A stretch of 64,000 bases of DNA from Achromobacter kerstersii. Lineage in GTDB: Bacteria > Pseudomonadota > Gammaproteobacteria > Burkholderiales > Burkholderiaceae_B. A program made the position numbers and the translations under genes. Shown piece by piece: positions 46,529 to 56,631 of this stretch. The DNA lies in assembly GCF_902859595.1 (NCBI RefSeq), contig NZ_CADIJQ010000002.1:1-64000 (forward strand), written 5' to 3'. Position 1 is the stretch's first letter. Each line of letters starts with the position of its first letter. The notes under the pieces are model-generated. The model had not been told where the DNA came from, ran no database searches, and saw only the letters and a program-made list of their open reading frames with translations.

Positions 46529-48013
46529 ATGATGCAATCCCAAATCGATTTCGCCCTGGCGACACCGGAAATCCTTCTGCTGGTTTCCGGCCTGGCTATC
46601 CTGCTCGTCGACGCGGTCAGCAATCACCCCGAGCGCAAGCCGACGTTCCTGCTGACCATGCTGGTGTTGGGCGTGCTGACCGTCGTGTCGGCCGTGCAAT
46701 GGAAGAACGGCGTTGCGGGCGCGACCTTCAACGGCCTGTACGTCACCGACGAACTGTCGCACCTGCTGAAGATCGCCTCCTACATCGCGGTGGGCGCCAC
46801 GCTCGTTTACGGCCGCGTTTATGCGCAAGTCCGTGACATGCTCAAGGGCGGCGAACTCTACGTCCTGACGCTGTTCGCGCTGCTGGGCCAGATGGTCATG
46901 ATTTCCTCCGGGAACCTGATCTCCATCTACCTGGGCCTGGAACTGATGTCGCTGGCGCTGTACGCGCTGATCGCACTGCGCCGTGATGACGTCGTCGCCA
47001 CCGAAGCCGCCATGAAGTACTTCGTGCTGGGCGCCTTGGCGTCGGGCTTCCTGCTGTACGGCATGTCGATGGTTTACGGCGCTACGGGTCACCTCGACCT
47101 GGCTGAAGTGTCCAAGGTCATCGCCGCTGGCAAGGCCGAGAAGATGGCGCTGGTGTTCGGCATCGTGTTCCTGGTGTCGGGCCTGGCGTTCAAGCTGGGC
47201 GCCGTGCCGTTCCACATGTGGGTGCCGGACGTCTACCAGGGTTCGCCGACTGCGGTCACGCTGATCCTGGGCGGTGCGCCCAAGCTGGCGGCCTTCGCCA
47301 TCACGCTGCGTCTGCTGGTGGACGGCCTGCATGGTCTGGCCGCCGACTGGCAGCCGATGCTGATGATCTTGGCCGTGCTCTCGCTGGCCATCGGTAACCT
47401 GACCGCCATCGCGCAAACCAACTTCAAGCGCATGCTGGCTTACTCGACCATCTCGCACATGGGCTTCGTGCTCTTGGGCCTGATGTCGGGTTCGGTCGCG
47501 GGCAAGCCGGAACTGTCGTCTGCCGCCTATGGCGCGTCGCTGTTCTACATGCTGACCTACGTGCTGACCACGCTGGCAAGCTTCGGCATCATCCTGCTGC
47601 TGTCGCGCCAAGGTTTCGAGTGCGAGCACATCGACGACCTGAAGGGCCTGAACCGCCGCAGCCCGTGGCATGCCGCCATTGTGCTGCTGCTGATGTTCTC
47701 GCTGGCCGGCATTCCGCCGCTGGTGGGCTTCTACGCCAAGCTGGCCGTGTTGCAAGCGCTGATCAGCGCGGGCCACGTGACGCTGGCCGTGGTGGCAGTG
47801 CTGTTCTCGCTGATCGGCGCGTTCTACTACCTGCGTGTCGTCAAGGTCGTGTACTTCGACGAGCCGGCTGCCAATGCCGCCCCGATCGTCGCCACCTGCG
47901 GTCAACGCGGCCTGCTGTCGATCAACGGCGCCATGATGCTGGTGCTGGGCCTGTTGCCCGGTGGCTTGATGGCACTGTGCGTACAGGCGATTCGTTCGTC
48001 GCTGAGCCTGTAA
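46529..48013 (+). CDS. nuoN: NADH-quinone oxidoreductase subunit N
   Basis: A 494-residue antiporter-like subunit, last of the standard complex I genes. [18 protein letters not shown] and [21 protein letters not shown] are family signatures. The next gene, DUF2818, begins 13 bp later. Confidence 0.97.
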   Translation: MMQSQIDFALATPEILLLVSGLAILLVDAVSNHPERKPTFLLTMLVLGVLTVVSAVQWKNGVAGATFNGLYVTDELSHLLKIASYIAVGATLVYGRVYAQVRDMLKGGELYVLTLFALLGQMVMISSGNLISIYLGLELMSLALYALIALRRDDVVATEAAMKYFVLGALASGFLLYGMSMVYGATGHLDLAEVSKVIAAGKAEKMALVFGIVFLVSGLAFKLGAVPFHMWVPDVYQGSPTAVTLILGGAPKLAAFAITLRLLVDGLHGLAADWQPMLMILAVLSLAIGNLTAIAQTNFKRMLAYSTISHMGFVLLGLMSGSVAGKPELSSAAYGASLFYMLTYVLTTLASFGIILLLSRQGFECEHIDDLKGLNRRSPWHAAIVLLLMFSLAGIPPLVGFYAKLAVLQALISAGHVTLAVVAVLFSLIGAFYYLRVVKVVYFDEPAANAAPIVATCGQRGLLSINGAMMLVLGLLPGGLMALCVQAIRSSLSL

Positions 48014-48026
48014 GCGGAACACAGCC

Positions 48027-48356
48027 ATGAACCAGACGCTGGCGGTATGGCTGTTGATTGCGCTGGCTTTGGTCAGCGCAAACCTCCCGTTCCTGACGGA
48101 GCGGGTGTTCGCCGTATTGCCCTGGAAGCAGGGCGGGGCGGAAGCGGTCAAACCGTTCTGGATGCGTCTGGTTGAAGTGCTGGTGTTCTACGCCATCGTT
48201 GGCGCGCTGGGCTTTGCGTTTGAATCCACGCTGGGAAATCGCTTTTCCCAGACCTGGGAGTTCTACGCCATCACCTTGAGCTTGTTCCTGGTGTTGGCGT
48301 ATCCCGGCTTTGTGTACCGCTATCTGTTCAAACGCCATCCACGCTTGCGCGCCTGA
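48027..48356 (+). CDS. DUF2818 membrane protein of the nuo operon
   Basis: A 109-residue protein with three predicted membrane helices (about residues 5-24, 50-68 and 78-98) and a basic C-terminus KRHPRLRA. Its position 13 bp after nuoN and before the operon terminator links it to complex I; such genes are found at this place in related betaproteobacteria. Whether it is a subunit, an assembly factor or something else is unknown. Confidence 0.85.
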   Translation: MNQTLAVWLLIALALVSANLPFLTERVFAVLPWKQGGAEAVKPFWMRLVEVLVFYAIVGALGFAFESTLGNRFSQTWEFYAITLSLFLVLAYPGFVYRYLFKRHPRLRA

Positions 48357-48374
48357 AGGCCCGCCAACGCGTCA

Positions 48375-48397
48375 AACGCCCCGTCTGGGGCGTTTTT
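48375..48397 (+). terminator. Rho-independent terminator of the nuo operon
   Basis: AACGCCCC (48375-48382), a 4-nt loop and GGGGCGTT (48387-48394) followed by a T-run to 48397, 18 bp after the DUF2818 stop. Confidence 0.93.
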
Positions 48398-48702
48398 CTT
48401 TTTGGGCCGTGGAAAGTGATGCGCCGGACCTCGCCCTGCGTAGCGGGGGATTCAAGTGGCTTTCCGAGGCGTCCCTGATTGGCTGCATTAACGAAGGCGC
48501 GACCCCGGGTGGCAATGTATCCGGCACCATTAAATATCGACATAAGCCGCTATATATAACGATCGTCGCCGATCAAGTGTTGTTTTTTCATCTTTTCAAC
48601 GCGTTGATTGCTTTCATTCAGGTTTCATTCAGCGGCCAGGATCAAAATCGCAACCGGTAAAAAAACAAGAATCGTTGCTATTTACGTTCTGGAGAAGCTG
48701 GT
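48398..48702. other. Upstream region of the siderophore receptor with a direct repeat
   Basis: This stretch has no convincing gene and becomes AT-rich after 48520. TTTCATTCAG occurs twice, at 48612-48621 and 48623-48632, a one-helical-turn direct repeat that could be an activator site. GGAG at 48691-48694 is the ribosome site of the receptor. No clear Fur box is seen. Confidence 0.5.
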
Positions 48703-50979
48703 TTGAAGCCCCAAGATTCGTATTCCCTGAATACGCTCACTACCTCGCTGGCCGCTGCCATCGCCGCGCCCGCTCTGTTCATCAGCCCCTACGCTGCCGC
48801 CCAAACCGCTGACGCCGGCGTGACGCAACTGTCGCCGGTTCGCGTGGAAGGCGAAGGCTCGGCCTACCAGACCACGACCGTTCCGTCGCCGAAGATGACG
48901 GCGCCGCTGTTGGATACGCCGCGCACCGTGCAGGTGGTGCCCAAGCAGGTGATCCAGGATCAGGCGGCATCGACTTTGCAGGACGTGCTGCGTAACTCGC
49001 CGGGCATTACGTTCGGTGCGGGCGAAGGCGGCCGCCCGGGCGGCGACTTGCCGATCATCCGTGGCCAGAACTCGGCGGGCAGCTTGTTCCTGGACGGCAT
49101 TCGCGACTCCAGCACGCAAGTGCGCGACACCTTCAACCTTGAGCAGGTGGAAGTGATCAAGGGGCCGGATTCGGTCTATGCCGGCCGCGGCGGCGCGGGC
49201 GGCAGCATCAACATGATCAGCAAGACGCCCAAGGCGACGGACTTCACCGAAGCCACCGCCCAGATCGGTACGGACAACAACTACCGCGCCACGATCGACA
49301 GCAACTGGCGCCTGGACGAAAAGGCGGCATTCCGCTTGAACGTCATGGGCAACAAGGGTGATGTGGCTGGCCGCGACAATGCGGTGGATTTTGAACGTTG
49401 GGGCGTGGCGCCGTCGTTGATGCTGGGCGTGGGTACGCCGACCCGCATCACGCTCAGCTACTACCACTACCAAGACGACAGCATGCCGGATTACTCCATC
49501 CCGTATGACCCGAAGACGGGCCAGCCGGTGACGGAAACGATGGGCGTCAGCCGCAAGACGTTCTATGGCCTGACGGGCCGTGACTTCATGAAGACGCGTG
49601 ATGATGTTGCCACCGTCGACTTCCAGCACGACTTCTCAGACAAGCTGCAACTGCGCAACGTGACCCGCTACGGCCGTGGCACGACGGACTTCGCAGCGAC
49701 CAACCCGGACGATAGCAAGGGCAACGTGGCCAACGGCCTGGTGTACCGCGCGTTGAAGTCGGGCTACTACGTGACCAAGAGCTTCGCGAATCAGACCGAT
49801 CTGACGGGCGAGTTCGACACCGGCAGCCTGAAGCACACGTTCGATCTGGGCTTCGAATACAGCAACATCAAGCAGAACAAAGACGGCTACACCGAAACCG
49901 GCGTGCCCTCGGGCGGCAGCAATTGCGTGACCGCCACGACGAATGGCCGCAACACCTACGCCAACCCGGCGTTGTGCGCCTCGTTGTGGAACCCGGACCC
50001 CGGCACCGACTACCCCGGCACCCTGCAACGCAATAACAACCCGGCGCGCTACAACACCGACACGGTGGCGGTCTACGGCTTTGACACCATCAAGTTCAAC
50101 GAACAATGGCAAGCCAGCGTTGGCGCCCGTTGGGACAACTATCGCACCAGCGGCAGCAACATCGCCGCTGGCCGCAGCGATCCGGCAGGCACGCCCTCGT
50201 TCTACAGCACCAGCCGCGAAGACAGCCTGTTCAACTACCAGTTGGGCCTGGCCTACAAGCCGCTGCCCAATGGCACGATCTACGCTACCTACGGCACGTC
50301 GTCCACGCCGTCGGCCATCGCCGCAGGCGCGATCAGCGACGCGACATCGCTGTCCACCTCGTCGCTTGCGCCTGAAAAGAGCCGCACGGTGGAAGTGGGC
50401 ACCAAGTGGCAGGTCTTCGAAGACCGGCTGACGCTGTCCGCCGCAGCGTTCCACGACACGCGCAAGAACACCAGCGTGGCCGTGTCCGCCACCGAAGTGG
50501 CGCAAGTGGGCGAGGCCAAGGTGCGCGGCATCGAACTGGGCTTCTCGGGCAGCATCACGCCCAAGTGGAACGTGTTCGGCGGCTACACCTTCATGGACAG
50601 CGAAATGACCAAGGGCGCCTACAACAGCGGCGCCGTCGGCCAGGACCTGCCCAATACCCCGCGTAACGCCTTCAGCCTGTGGACCACCTACAAGGTGCTG
50701 CCCAAGCTGACGGTGGGCGGCGGCGCTTACTACGTCGACAAGGTGTACGGCAATTCAGACGCCACGAAAAACGCCGACGGTACGCCCAAGGCGCGCTGGG
50801 TGCCGTCGTACTGGCGCTTTGACGCCATGGCGGCCTACGAATTCAACGACCACTTCTCGGCACAGTTGAACGTGCTGAACCTGTTCGACGAAACGTACTA
50901 CACGAAGGCCTACGCCGCGCACTACGCGGCGCTTGGCACCGGACGCGCGGCATTGCTGTCGCTGAAGGTCCGGTATTGA
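48703..50979 (+). CDS. TonB-dependent siderophore receptor
   Basis: A 758-residue outer-membrane receptor for a ferric siderophore. Translation probably starts at TTG 48703: GGAG is eight bases upstream and no in-frame ATG precedes the signal peptide (to about residue 34). The plug domain follows (SPVRVEGEG to about residue 170, with DVLRNSPGITFGAG and EVIKGPDSVYAGRGGAGGSIN), then a 22-strand barrel ending in LSLKVRY with an aromatic last residue. The family resembles catecholate receptors such as Fiu. No TonB or siderophore gene is nearby. Confidence 0.92.
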   Translation: MKPQDSYSLNTLTTSLAAAIAAPALFISPYAAAQTADAGVTQLSPVRVEGEGSAYQTTTVPSPKMTAPLLDTPRTVQVVPKQVIQDQAASTLQDVLRNSPGITFGAGEGGRPGGDLPIIRGQNSAGSLFLDGIRDSSTQVRDTFNLEQVEVIKGPDSVYAGRGGAGGSINMISKTPKATDFTEATAQIGTDNNYRATIDSNWRLDEKAAFRLNVMGNKGDVAGRDNAVDFERWGVAPSLMLGVGTPTRITLSYYHYQDDSMPDYSIPYDPKTGQPVTETMGVSRKTFYGLTGRDFMKTRDDVATVDFQHDFSDKLQLRNVTRYGRGTTDFAATNPDDSKGNVANGLVYRALKSGYYVTKSFANQTDLTGEFDTGSLKHTFDLGFEYSNIKQNKDGYTETGVPSGGSNCVTATTNGRNTYANPALCASLWNPDPGTDYPGTLQRNNNPARYNTDTVAVYGFDTIKFNEQWQASVGARWDNYRTSGSNIAAGRSDPAGTPSFYSTSREDSLFNYQLGLAYKPLPNGTIYATYGTSSTPSAIAAGAISDATSLSTSSLAPEKSRTVEVGTKWQVFEDRLTLSAAAFHDTRKNTSVAVSATEVAQVGEAKVRGIELGFSGSITPKWNVFGGYTFMDSEMTKGAYNSGAVGQDLPNTPRNAFSLWTTYKVLPKLTVGGGAYYVDKVYGNSDATKNADGTPKARWVPSYWRFDAMAAYEFNDHFSAQLNVLNLFDETYYTKAYAAHYAALGTGRAALLSLKVRY

Positions 50980-50997
50980 TCTGAAGCGGGAATGAAA

Positions 50998-51026
50998 AAG
51001 CCACCTGAGCAAGGTGGCTTTTTTTT
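50998..51026. terminator. Bidirectional terminator between receptor and serB
   Basis: AAGCCACCT (50998-51006), a 5-nt loop and AGGTGGCTT (51012-51020) followed by T residues to 51026 and preceded by an A-run from 50995. It can end transcription from both converging genes. Confidence 0.93.
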
Positions 51027-51051
51027 GCTCGCGGGAAACGCGATCGGCAGA

Positions 51052-51909
51052 TCAGCTTTCGAACCAGTTCAGCACGCCGTCCAAGCCCGTCACGTTCAGC
51101 GCGAAACGTGTCTGTTCGCGGACCAGCGGCTTGGCGTGATACGCCACCGGGAAGCCCGCGGCGCCCAGCATCAGCAGGTCGTTTGCGCCATCGCCCATGG
51201 CGATGATCTGTTCCTTCGTGGCGCCGTGCGTGCGGGCGAATTCGCGTAGGTAGACCGCCTTGGCTTGCGCGTCGAGAATGTCGCCGACGACGTTGCCGGT
51301 CAACAGGCCGTTGTCGATTTCCAGCGTGTTGGCGTGCGCGCTGTCCAGATTCAGGCGTTCGCGCAGACGGTCCGTGAAGAAGGTGAAGCCGCCGGAGACC
51401 AGCAGCACCTTGATGCCGGCGGCCTGGGCCGTCGAGATCAGGCGTTCCGCGCCCGGGTTCAGGCGCAGCTTTTCCACATAGACCTGTTCCAGCGCTTCGG
51501 CCGGCACGCCCTTGAGCAAGGCCACGCGGCGGCGCAGGCTTTCGGCGAAGTCTTTGATTTCGCCGCGCATGGCGGCTTCGGTGATCTCGGACACTTTGTC
51601 TTTGACGCCCACCACGCCCGCGATTTCATCGATGCACTCGATGTTGATCAGCGTGGAATCCATGTCCATCGCCAGGACCTTGCAGTCAGACAGCTTCAGG
51701 CCGGCGGGCACGAAGGCCACGTCGACGCCATTGTTGTTGGCCCAGGCCACGACTTCGGCTTGCGTCAAGGCGTCGTGCTGCACGTCGAGCAGGCGCGCGG
51801 CGGTGTTGCTGATGCGCGCCACGCCCTGGGCCTGAGCCAGCGCGGCCAGCTGCTCGGCCTGTTCGATGCGCAGGCCGGGAGATTGAACGACAAGGTGATG
51901 GGTAGTCAT
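51052..51909 (-). CDS. serB: Phosphoserine phosphatase
   Basis: A 285-residue HAD-superfamily enzyme that makes serine from phosphoserine, the last step of the pathway. The nucleophile Asp82 lies in AMDMDSTLI, motif two in LLVSGGFTFF and motif four in MGDGANDLLML. An N-terminal region of about 75 residues precedes the catalytic domain, as in the ACT-like SerB form. It lies 23 bp downstream of mfd on the same strand and may be co-transcribed. Confidence 0.96.
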   Translation of the reverse strand: MTTHHLVVQSPGLRIEQAEQLAALAQAQGVARISNTAARLLDVQHDALTQAEVVAWANNNGVDVAFVPAGLKLSDCKVLAMDMDSTLINIECIDEIAGVVGVKDKVSEITEAAMRGEIKDFAESLRRRVALLKGVPAEALEQVYVEKLRLNPGAERLISTAQAAGIKVLLVSGGFTFFTDRLRERLNLDSAHANTLEIDNGLLTGNVVGDILDAQAKAVYLREFARTHGATKEQIIAMGDGANDLLMLGAAGFPVAYHAKPLVREQTRFALNVTGLDGVLNWFES

Positions 51910-51932
51910 AAGCAGTAGAAGAGTGGCTTGGA

Positions 51933-54900
51933 TTACTTCAGTGCGCGCAGCACGGCGCGCACGGCGTCAGCGCGGGCGGGAATTTGCGCCGCCTTGATCT
52001 CAACCCGCAATTTATCCTGTCCGGCCAGTTTGATGTTGCGCTGGCGCTGCACAAGTTCGATGATCTTGGCCGGGTCGACCGAGGTCTTCGGCCCGAACTG
52101 CATCAAGGCCTGCGTTTCGCTGGCGTCGATCTTCACGATGCCCAGCGGTTGGGCGGCCAGGCGCAGGCGGTGCGTGGTCAGCAGCGTCTGCGCGGCTTCG
52201 GGCAGCTTGCCGAAGCGGTCGATGAGTTCTTCCTGGATGTGGATCAGATCATCTTCGTCGGCGGCGTGGGCTAGGCGTTTGTAGATACCCAGGCGCGCAT
52301 GCACGTCGGCGCAATAGTCCGACGGCAGCAGCGCAGGCGCGTGCAGATTGACCTCGCAGGCCAGGTTGAAGGGTGCGTCCAGGTCCGGTTCTTCGCCGGC
52401 GCGCAGCGCGCGCACCGCTTCGTTGAGCATCTCGTTGTACATCGAGAAACCCACTTCCTGGATGTTGCCCGACTGCGAATCGCCCAGCACTTCACCCGTG
52501 CCGCGAATTTCCAGGTCGTGCATGGCCAGGTAGAAACCGGAACCCAGTTCCTCCATGGCCTGAATCGCTTCCAGGCGCTTCTTCGCGTTGGTGGTGATGG
52601 CGTCTTCGCCCGGCGTCAGCAGGTAGGCGTAGGCCTGGTGGTGCGAACGCCCGACGCGGCCGCGCAGCTGGTGCAGCTGCGCCAGCCCGAAGCGGTCGGC
52701 GCGGTGGATCACGATCGTGTTGGCGCTGGGCACGTCAATGCCCGTCTCGATGATGGTGGTGCACAGCAGCACGTTATAGCGCTGCTGATAGAAGCCCTTC
52801 ATCACCTGTTCCAGCTCGCGCTCGGGCATCTGGCCGTGAGCGACCGCGATGCGGGCCTCGGGCACCAGCTCTTCCAGCCGCGCGCGCCGGTTGTGGATGG
52901 TCTCGACTTCGTTGTGCAGGAAGTAGCACTGCCCGCCGCGCTTGAGTTCGCGCAGCAGGGCTTCGCGCAGCGTGCTGCCGTCTTCACGGCGCACGAAGGT
53001 TTTGATGGCCAGGCGCTTCTGCGGCGCAGTGGCGATCACGGAGAAGTCGCGTATGCCTTCCAGCGACATGCCCAGCGTGCGTGGAATGGGCGTGGCGGTC
53101 AGTGTCAGCACGTCGACCTCGGCGCGCAGCGACTTCAGCGCTTCCTTCTGGCGCACGCCGAAGCGGTGTTCTTCGTCGATGATGACCAGTCCCAGACGTT
53201 TGAATTTCACATCTTTGGACAGAATCTTGTGCGTGCCGATGACGATATCCACGCGGCCGTCGTTGATGCCTTCGATGGCGGCGGCGACTTCCTTGGCCGA
53301 ACGGAAGCGCGACAGCTCCACGACTCGCACGGGCCAGTCGGCGAAGCGGTCGGAGAAGGTCTGGGCGTGTTGTTCGGCCAGCAGCGTAGTAGGGCAGAGC
53401 AGGGCGACCTGTTTGCCGTTGGCCACCGCCAGGAAGGCGGCGCGCAGCGCGACTTCGGTTTTGCCGAAACCCACATCGCCGCAGACCAGGCGGTCCATCG
53501 GACGGCCGGAGGTCATGTCGGCAAGCACGGCTTCAATGGCGGCGGCCTGGTCGGCCGTTTCTTCAAAGCCGAAGCCTTCGGCAAACGCCTGGTAGTCGTT
53601 CAGCGGCAGATTGAAGGCAAAACCTTCACGCGCGGCGCGTTGCGCATACAAGGCCAAGAGTTCGGCGGCGGTGTCACGCACCTGTTTGGCGGCCTTGCGG
53701 CGGGCCTTGTCCCATTGGCCGGAACCCAGCTGGTGCAGCGGCGCGGCTTCCGGATCGGCGCCGCTGTAGCGGGCGATCACGTGCAGCTGCGACACCGGCA
53801 CATACAGCGTGCTGCCGTTGGCGTATTCAAGATGAAGGAACTCCATCTCGCCTTCGCCCATGTCCATGTTGACCAGGCCGTGATAGCGGCCGATGCCGTG
53901 CTGCGCATGGACGACGGGGTCGCCCGCGCGCAGTTCGGACAGGTCGCGCACCATGGCCTCGACGTTGCTCGCGCGTTCCTGGTCGCGCTTGCCGCGCCGG
54001 CCGGTGGTGGCCAGGCCCGGGTACAAGTCGTTTTCGGTCAGGAAGGCCAGGTTGGCCTGGGGCAGCCCGAAGCCGGTCGTCAGCGGGGCGGCGACGATGC
54101 CGAAATTGGCATCCGACGCGAGGAACGCTTCGATGGTGTCCGGCTGCGCATCCGGCGTGACGCCATATTCATTCAGCATCTGCACCAGGGTTTCGCGGCG
54201 GCCGGCCGAGTCCGCGCAAAGCAGCACGCGGGTCTGGCGCGTTTGCACCAGCGCGCGCAGCTTGGCGATCGGGTCGTCGGAGCGGCGCGCGATGCTGACG
54301 TCCGGCACGGCGCGGAAATCAGGATGCGGCTCGCCTGCCGACAGCGACAGGCGGCGGAATTCCTTGAGCCGGGTGTAGAGCGTTTCGCTGTCCAGGAACA
54401 GGGCGGACGGCGGCAACACGGGGCGTTCGCGGTCGCTCTTCAGGAAGCTGTAGCGGCTGGTCGTGTCCTGATTGAAGCGTTGGATGGCGTCGTCGATGTC
54501 GCCAACCGTGACGGTGACCGTGCCCGCCGTCAAATAGTCAAACAAGGTTGCCGTCTCTTCAAAGAAGAGCGGTAGGTAGTACTCGACGCCAGCAAACGGG
54601 ATGCCGTTGCCGATGTCTTTATAGGGCAGGGCGCGCGAGGGGTCGCCTTCGAAGATTTCACGGAAACGCGCGCGAAAGCGCGTGCGCGAGTCCTCGTCCA
54701 TCGGGAATTCGCGGCCCGGCAGCAACTGGACTTCGCGCACCGGGTACAGGCTGCGCTGCGTGTCCACGTCAAAGCTGCGGATGGTTTCGATCTCGTCGTC
54801 GAACAGGTCCAGCCGGTAGGGCACGACCGAGCCCATCGGGAACAGGTCGATCAGCCCGCCGCGCAGGCAGAATTCGCCGGGCGCGGTCACCTGCGTGACG

Positions 54901-55415
54901 TGGTTGTAGTTGGCCAGCGTCAGCTGCGCGCGCAGGGCGGCTTCATTCAGCTTGTCTTTTTGCTTGAACGAAAACGTGTAGGCCGCCAGGAACGAGGGCG
55001 GCGCCAGCCGGTAGAGCGCGGTGGTGATCGGCACCGTCAGCACGTCCACCGTCTTCATCATCAGCGAATGCAGCGTGTGCAGACGCTCCGAGATCAAGTC
55101 CTGGTGCGGCGAGAACGCGTCGTAGGGCAGCGTTTCCCAGTCAGGCAGCTGGCGCACACGCAGGTCCGGGGCGAATAGCTGAATTTCTTCTGCCAGGCGC
55201 TGGGCCTCGAGCGGTTCGGCCGTCAGGATGACCAGCGGCGCGGACGCCTGCCTGGCCAGATCCGCCAGCAGCCAAGCGTCTCCCGAGCCCGGCGGACGGG
55301 GTTGCGCATAGCGCGCGCCGGGTTTCAGCGCGGACAGAGTCGGGGCGGTCGCGGGGACCGGCGGCGCGGCGGTGATAGGAGAAGTGGGGGTGGGCATCAG
55401 GGTGGAAGCAGGCAT
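51933..55415 (-). CDS. mfd: Transcription-repair coupling factor
   Basis: About 1160 residues. Mfd removes RNA polymerase stalled at DNA damage and recruits UvrA. The N-terminal UvrB-like part (LPDWETLPYDAFSPHQD) is followed by the CarD-like polymerase-binding domain (GDPVVHAQHGIGRYHGL), RecG-like helicase motors (CGDVGFGKTEVALRAAF, DEEHRFGVRQKE, TATPIPRTL) and the C-terminal TRCF domain. ATG at 55415 is chosen; ATG at 55397 is possible, and neither has a ribosome site. TATAAT at 55431-55426 on the minus strand puts the transcript start almost at 55415. Confidence 0.95.
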   Translation of the reverse strand: MPASTLMPTPTSPITAAPPVPATAPTLSALKPGARYAQPRPPGSGDAWLLADLARQASAPLVILTAEPLEAQRLAEEIQLFAPDLRVRQLPDWETLPYDAFSPHQDLISERLHTLHSLMMKTVDVLTVPITTALYRLAPPSFLAAYTFSFKQKDKLNEAALRAQLTLANYNHVTQVTAPGEFCLRGGLIDLFPMGSVVPYRLDLFDDEIETIRSFDVDTQRSLYPVREVQLLPGREFPMDEDSRTRFRARFREIFEGDPSRALPYKDIGNGIPFAGVEYYLPLFFEETATLFDYLTAGTVTVTVGDIDDAIQRFNQDTTSRYSFLKSDRERPVLPPSALFLDSETLYTRLKEFRRLSLSAGEPHPDFRAVPDVSIARRSDDPIAKLRALVQTRQTRVLLCADSAGRRETLVQMLNEYGVTPDAQPDTIEAFLASDANFGIVAAPLTTGFGLPQANLAFLTENDLYPGLATTGRRGKRDQERASNVEAMVRDLSELRAGDPVVHAQHGIGRYHGLVNMDMGEGEMEFLHLEYANGSTLYVPVSQLHVIARYSGADPEAAPLHQLGSGQWDKARRKAAKQVRDTAAELLALYAQRAAREGFAFNLPLNDYQAFAEGFGFEETADQAAAIEAVLADMTSGRPMDRLVCGDVGFGKTEVALRAAFLAVANGKQVALLCPTTLLAEQHAQTFSDRFADWPVRVVELSRFRSAKEVAAAIEGINDGRVDIVIGTHKILSKDVKFKRLGLVIIDEEHRFGVRQKEALKSLRAEVDVLTLTATPIPRTLGMSLEGIRDFSVIATAPQKRLAIKTFVRREDGSTLREALLRELKRGGQCYFLHNEVETIHNRRARLEELVPEARIAVAHGQMPERELEQVMKGFYQQRYNVLLCTTIIETGIDVPSANTIVIHRADRFGLAQLHQLRGRVGRSHHQAYAYLLTPGEDAITTNAKKRLEAIQAMEELGSGFYLAMHDLEIRGTGEVLGDSQSGNIQEVGFSMYNEMLNEAVRALRAGEEPDLDAPFNLACEVNLHAPALLPSDYCADVHARLGIYKRLAHAADEDDLIHIQEELIDRFGKLPEAAQTLLTTHRLRLAAQPLGIVKIDASETQALMQFGPKTSVDPAKIIELVQRQRNIKLAGQDKLRVEIKAAQIPARADAVRAVLRALK

Positions 55416-55425
55416 CAAGCGGAAG

Positions 55426-55433
55426 ATTATAAA
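55426..55433. promoter_or_regulatory. Overlapping -10 boxes of divergent mfd and ispD
   Basis: The 29-bp gap between the two ATG codons contains TATAAT on the minus strand (55431-55426, towards mfd) and TATAAA on the plus strand (55428-55433, towards ispD). Both would start transcripts within a few bases of the start codons, giving leaderless or nearly leaderless mRNAs. Matching -35 boxes are weak. Confidence 0.45.
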
Positions 55434-55444
55434 ATCACCGCACC

Positions 55445-56128
55445 ATGTCTGACTCAATCATTGCAATCGTTCCCGCGGCGGGCGTCGGCGCCCGCGCCAG
55501 CCACCCCGGCGCGGAGCCCGTGCCAAAACAATATCGTCCATTGGCCGGACAGCCCATGTTGCGCCACGCGGTACAGGCGTTGCTGGCCGACGACCGTGTT
55601 TCCCAGGTGCGCGTGGCCGTGACGCCGGGCGACGGCTGGGTGGATGCGGCGCTGGCCGGCCTGCCGCGCACGGTGTGGCGGGCCTGCGGCGGGGCGACTC
55701 GCGCGGATACCGTCGAAGGCGCCTTGGCCGACAGCGGTGTGGCCGATGATGTCTGGGTGCTGGTCCATGATGCGGCGCGCCCCGGTTTGCCCGCGGCCGC
55801 GCTGCGCCGCCTGATCGACGCCTGCCTGGCGGACCCCGTGGGCGGCTTGCTGGCGCTGCCGGTTGCCGACACCGTCAAAGGCGGCCACGACCGGGTCGAG
55901 CGCACGCTGGATCGCAATGGCTTGTGGCTGGCGCAAACGCCACAGATGTTTCGGGCCGGCGTGCTGCGCGATGCGCTGACGGCGGCCTCCGTAAATGGCG
56001 TGACCGTCACTGACGAGGCCTCGGCCCTGGAAGCGGCCGGGTATGCGCCATTGCTGGTTCCCGGCGCCTTGCGCAATTTCAAGGTGACGTGGCCGGATGA
56101 TTTCGAACTGATGGAAAAATGGTTATGA
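55445..56128 (+). CDS. ispD: 2-C-methyl-D-erythritol 4-phosphate cytidylyltransferase
   Basis: A 227-residue enzyme of the MEP isoprenoid pathway that joins CTP and methylerythritol phosphate. The nucleotide-binding start [10 protein letters not shown] and [13 protein letters not shown] are typical, as are VHDAARP and [12 protein letters not shown]. No ribosome site precedes the ATG. It overlaps ispF as ATGA. Confidence 0.95.
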   Translation: MSDSIIAIVPAAGVGARASHPGAEPVPKQYRPLAGQPMLRHAVQALLADDRVSQVRVAVTPGDGWVDAALAGLPRTVWRACGGATRADTVEGALADSGVADDVWVLVHDAARPGLPAAALRRLIDACLADPVGGLLALPVADTVKGGHDRVERTLDRNGLWLAQTPQMFRAGVLRDALTAASVNGVTVTDEASALEAAGYAPLLVPGALRNFKVTWPDDFELMEKWL

Positions 56129-56610
56129 GCATTCCTTTTCGCGTCGGGCAGGGCTTTGACGTACACGCCTTGGTCGAAGGCCGCCCGCTGATCATCGGCG
56201 GCGTCACGATTCCCCACACGCATGGCTTGCTGGGGCATTCCGACGCGGACGTGCTGCTGCATGCGATCACCGACGCCCTGTTGGGCGCCGCAGGGCTGGG
56301 TGATATCGGCCGCCATTTCCCGGATACGGACCCGGCCTTCAAGGGCGCCGACAGCCGCGTGCTGCTGCGCGAAGCCATGGCGCGCGTGCGCAAGGCAGGT
56401 TGGACGCCGGTGAACATCGACGCCACGATTCACGCGCAAGCGCCCAAGATCGGCCCGCATGCGCCGGTCATGGTGGCGAACATCGCCGCTGACCTTGGCT
56501 TGGCAGAGACCGAGATCAACATCAAGGCCAAGACGAACGAAGGCTTGGGGTATCTGGGCCGCAAGGAAGGCATTGCGGCCACGGTCGTAGCGCTACTGGC
56601 TCGCACGTAA
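56125..56610 (+). CDS. ispF: 2-C-methyl-D-erythritol 2,4-cyclodiphosphate synthase
   Basis: A 161-residue trimeric zinc enzyme of the MEP pathway, acting two steps after IspD. Metal ligands are in GFDVHAL (Asp12, His14) and the active site includes [22 protein letters not shown]. The start at 56125 is taken from the ATGA overlap with ispD; an in-frame ATG at 56119 is less likely. Confidence 0.95.
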   Translation: MSIPFRVGQGFDVHALVEGRPLIIGGVTIPHTHGLLGHSDADVLLHAITDALLGAAGLGDIGRHFPDTDPAFKGADSRVLLREAMARVRKAGWTPVNIDATIHAQAPKIGPHAPVMVANIAADLGLAETEINIKAKTNEGLGYLGRKEGIAATVVALLART

Positions 56611-56631
56611 ACCTGACCACGTTCCGACGCT

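Noticed and set aside
44954..48151. A 1065-codon open frame antisense to nuoM and nuoN
   Set aside because: It is a shadow of the coding strand in a GC-rich genome: rich in His, Gln and Arg, without domain resemblance, and opposite strongly conserved complex I genes.
48661..48685. A possible Fur box before the siderophore receptor
   Set aside because: The best alignment matches only about half of the 19-bp consensus positions, which is not convincing.
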